Shown: in pieces, positions 5,257-6,059 of the stretch | How the letters are laid out: each line of letters begins with the position of its first letter | Position numbering within the stretch: the first letter of the stretch is position 1 | DNA from: Campylobacterota bacterium | GTDB taxonomy: Bacteria > Campylobacterota > Campylobacteria > Campylobacterales > Sulfurovaceae | Assembly: GCA_015488875.1 (NCBI GenBank) | Contig: WFMX01000288.1 | Coordinates: 1-6,059 of the forward strand | Length of the DNA stretch: 6,059 nucleotides | Reading direction: 5' to 3' | Notes under the pieces: generated by a model | What the model was told of the DNA's origin: nothing | Database searches by the model: none | What the model saw: only the letters and a program-made list of their open reading frames with translations | Translations under genes and position numbers: made by a program

Positions 5257-5511
5257 ATGCAGACTATCAATTTCTCTCACACTAGACAAAATTTAGCTTC
5301 TACCTTTGACTCGGTGGTTGATAACTCTATGCCTGTTGTGGTAACACGACAGAATAAAGAGCCTGTGGTTATCATCTCTATGAGGGATTACCGTGCCCTA
5401 GAAGAGACAGCCTACCTTATGCAGAGTGAAGCCAATGCCAAAAGATTAAATCGTTCAATTGCCCAATTGGAAGCTGGTCTTGGCAAAAAACAAGAGCTTA
5501 TAGAAGAGTGA
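5257..5511 (+). CDS. yefM: antitoxin of the YefM (Phd/YefM) family
   Basis: Binds and inhibits the YoeB toxin and, with it, represses its own promoter. The 84-residue product has the family's length and order. The N-terminal DNA-binding and dimerisation domain (1-55) carries SHTRQNLAST (7-16) with the conserved DNA-contact R10, the TRQN turn (30-33), VVIISM (37-42) and DYRALEETAYLM (44-55). A C-terminal acidic/helical toxin-binding tail (about 56-84) follows. AAGGAG (5246-5251) five bases before the ATG is a strong ribosome binding site, fitting the need for excess antitoxin. The stop codon overlaps the toxin start (GTGA, 5508-5511). The operator described at 5217-5240 lies directly upstream. 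The frame is intact, so the pair should be functional. Confidence 0.95.
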   Translation: MQTINFSHTRQNLASTFDSVVDNSMPVVVTRQNKEPVVIISMRDYRALEETAYLMQSEANAKRLNRSIAQLEAGLGKKQELIEE

Positions 5512-5762
5512 TACTTAGTTTTTCTGATGATGCTTGGGAAGATTATCTCTACTGGCAACACAATGACAAAAAGATACTAAAGAGGCTCAATAGACTTATC
5601 AAAGAGATACAAAGAGAGCCTTTTGAGGGCATCGGAGAGCCTGAACCTCTCAAATACAACTGGTCAGGGTATTGGTCTAGGCGTATAACCATCGAACATC
5701 GTTTAGTTTATAAGGTTAGTGATGATAATCTAATGATCGCTCAATGTCGATATCATTATTGA
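5508..5762 (+). CDS. yoeB: YoeB-type toxin, ribosome-dependent mRNA endonuclease
   Basis: YoeB binds the ribosomal A site and cleaves mRNA there, stopping translation when free of YefM. The 84-residue product equals E. coli YoeB in length and follows it closely from DDAWEDYLYWQ (7-17) to the C-terminus. The catalytic and base-stacking residues known for the family are all present: E46 (in GEPEPLK), R59 and R65 (in SRRITIEHRLVY), H83 and Y84 at the very end. The start is GTG at 5508-5510, overlapping the antitoxin stop by four bases, with only a weak GAAGA upstream. Toxin synthesis is therefore probably coupled to and lower than antitoxin synthesis. ATA follows GTG, and no in-frame ATG exists near the N-terminus. 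Intact and expected to be active. Confidence 0.96.
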   Translation: MILSFSDDAWEDYLYWQHNDKKILKRLNRLIKEIQREPFEGIGEPEPLKYNWSGYWSRRITIEHRLVYKVSDDNLMIAQCRYHY

Positions 5763-5768
5763 TAATCT

Positions 5769-5790
5769 TTAAGGTATCGACTGATCTTAA
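5769..5790 (+). terminator. weak hairpin after yoeB
   Basis: TTAAGGT (5769-5775) pairs with ATCTTAA (5784-5790), seven pairs with one G-U, loop of eight, followed by CTTTTG. It is AT-rich and unstable, and the loop contains the -35 candidate of the next promoter, so terminator function is uncertain. Confidence 0.3.
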
Positions 5791-5805
5791 CTTTTGTGAT
5801 ATAAT
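5777..5805 (+). promoter_or_regulatory. promoter of the partial gene at the right end
   Basis: TCGACT (5777-5782, four of six matches to TTGACA) and a perfect TATAAT (5800-5805) are 17 bp apart, with the T-rich CTTTTGTGA just before the -10. Together with the tatA promoter it is the best-formed in the window. Transcription would start near 5812 and leave a leader of about 75 bases before the TTG start codon. Confidence 0.7.
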
Positions 5806-5855
5806 TCTAAACAAAATACAAGAGAACAAACCACTCCAATAAGAGCAAAACAGCT

Positions 5856-5885
5856 ATGATACAAATTCACAAGATAGGAATATAA
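5856..5885 (+). other. nine-codon leader ORF before the right-end gene
   Basis: ATG at 5856 opens MIQIHKIGI and stops at TAA (5883-5885), two bases before the TTG start of the next gene. No clear ribosome binding site precedes it, so translation is doubtful. If translated, it could couple or tune the start of the downstream gene. Confidence 0.2.
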
Positions 5886-5887
5886 TA

Positions 5888-6059
5888 TTGAAATACCTAA
5901 TAGACTTTATAGAAAAGAGAGATATATCAAAAACAAAGATATTTTCTCATCTCAAATGCAGCAAAGAGGAGGCGGAGCTGATACAGTATATCTGTAGACG
6001 CTATGTCAAGGGTGAAGATGATGTGCCAGTGATAAATGTACTCCAAGATAGCTATGTCG
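5888..6059 (+). CDS. unrecognised protein, N-terminal 57 codons (cut by window edge)
   Basis: An open frame runs from TTG (5888-5890) to the window end without a stop. The start is chosen because AGGA (5876-5879) lies eight bases upstream, an in-frame stop stands at 5840-5842, and no ATG or GTG occurs between. No in-frame ATG appears in the 57 codons either. The peptide (KYLIDFIEKRDI..., then SHLKCSKEEAELIQYICRR at 19-37) is helical and charged; the segment 13-37 could be a small winged-helix or helix-turn-helix fold. It has two cysteines (C24, C36) without a motif. The AGA/ATA/CTC codon pattern fits the host genes. The family cannot be named from this fragment. Confidence 0.75.
   Translation, partial: MKYLIDFIEKRDISKTKIFSHLKCSKEEAELIQYICRRYVKGEDDVPVINVLQDSYV

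Overview
The window reads as a slice of an AT-rich bacterial chromosome from the Campylobacterota (formerly Epsilonproteobacteria). Three things point there. The order acidic protein - gmk - tatA - argS is the order I know from Campylobacter jejuni and relatives. Arg and Ile codons are dominated by AGA and ATA. Promoters show strong TATAAT-type -10 boxes with weak -35 boxes, as is usual for sigma70 in this phylum. I do not name a genus.

Left part, minus strand (1-1206, transcribed right to left): luxS starts at 1206. It is followed after one base by a GTG-started 101-residue protein that looks like the NifX/NifB-C (FeMo-cofactor binding) fold. A rho-independent terminator (374-401) sits across that gene's stop codon. 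Beyond it lies the first 90 codons of a C5-cytosine DNA methyltransferase, cut by the window edge; it looks more AT-rich than its neighbours and may be a transferred restriction-modification gene.

Middle part, plus strand (1344-5024): a divergent promoter region (1207-1343) separates luxS from a housekeeping block. The block begins with an acidic protein whose N-terminal half looks like a degenerate response-regulator receiver domain. It overlaps gmk (guanylate kinase) by one base. tatA (Tat translocase subunit) follows behind its own promoter, then argS (arginyl-tRNA synthetase), and then a four-helix membrane protein of unknown function that is tightly linked to argS. A 12-bp hairpin lies between tatA and argS.

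Right part (5025-6059): a 232-bp non-coding stretch holds two small inverted repeats, an orphan TATAAT box and a 56-bp MITE-like inverted-repeat element. It ends in an operator with two TGTACT boxes 12 bp apart. This operator precedes a complete YefM-YoeB type II toxin-antitoxin pair (GTGA overlap, all YoeB catalytic residues present). After it, a promoter and a leader of about 75 nt precede the first 57 codons of a TTG-started protein that I do not recognise.

The window is mostly ordinary chromosome with one toxin-antitoxin module set in it; I do not see a wholly new system. The parts most worth following are the receiver-like acidic protein coupled to gmk, the luxS/NifX-like pair, and the repeat/operator architecture in front of yefM-yoeB.
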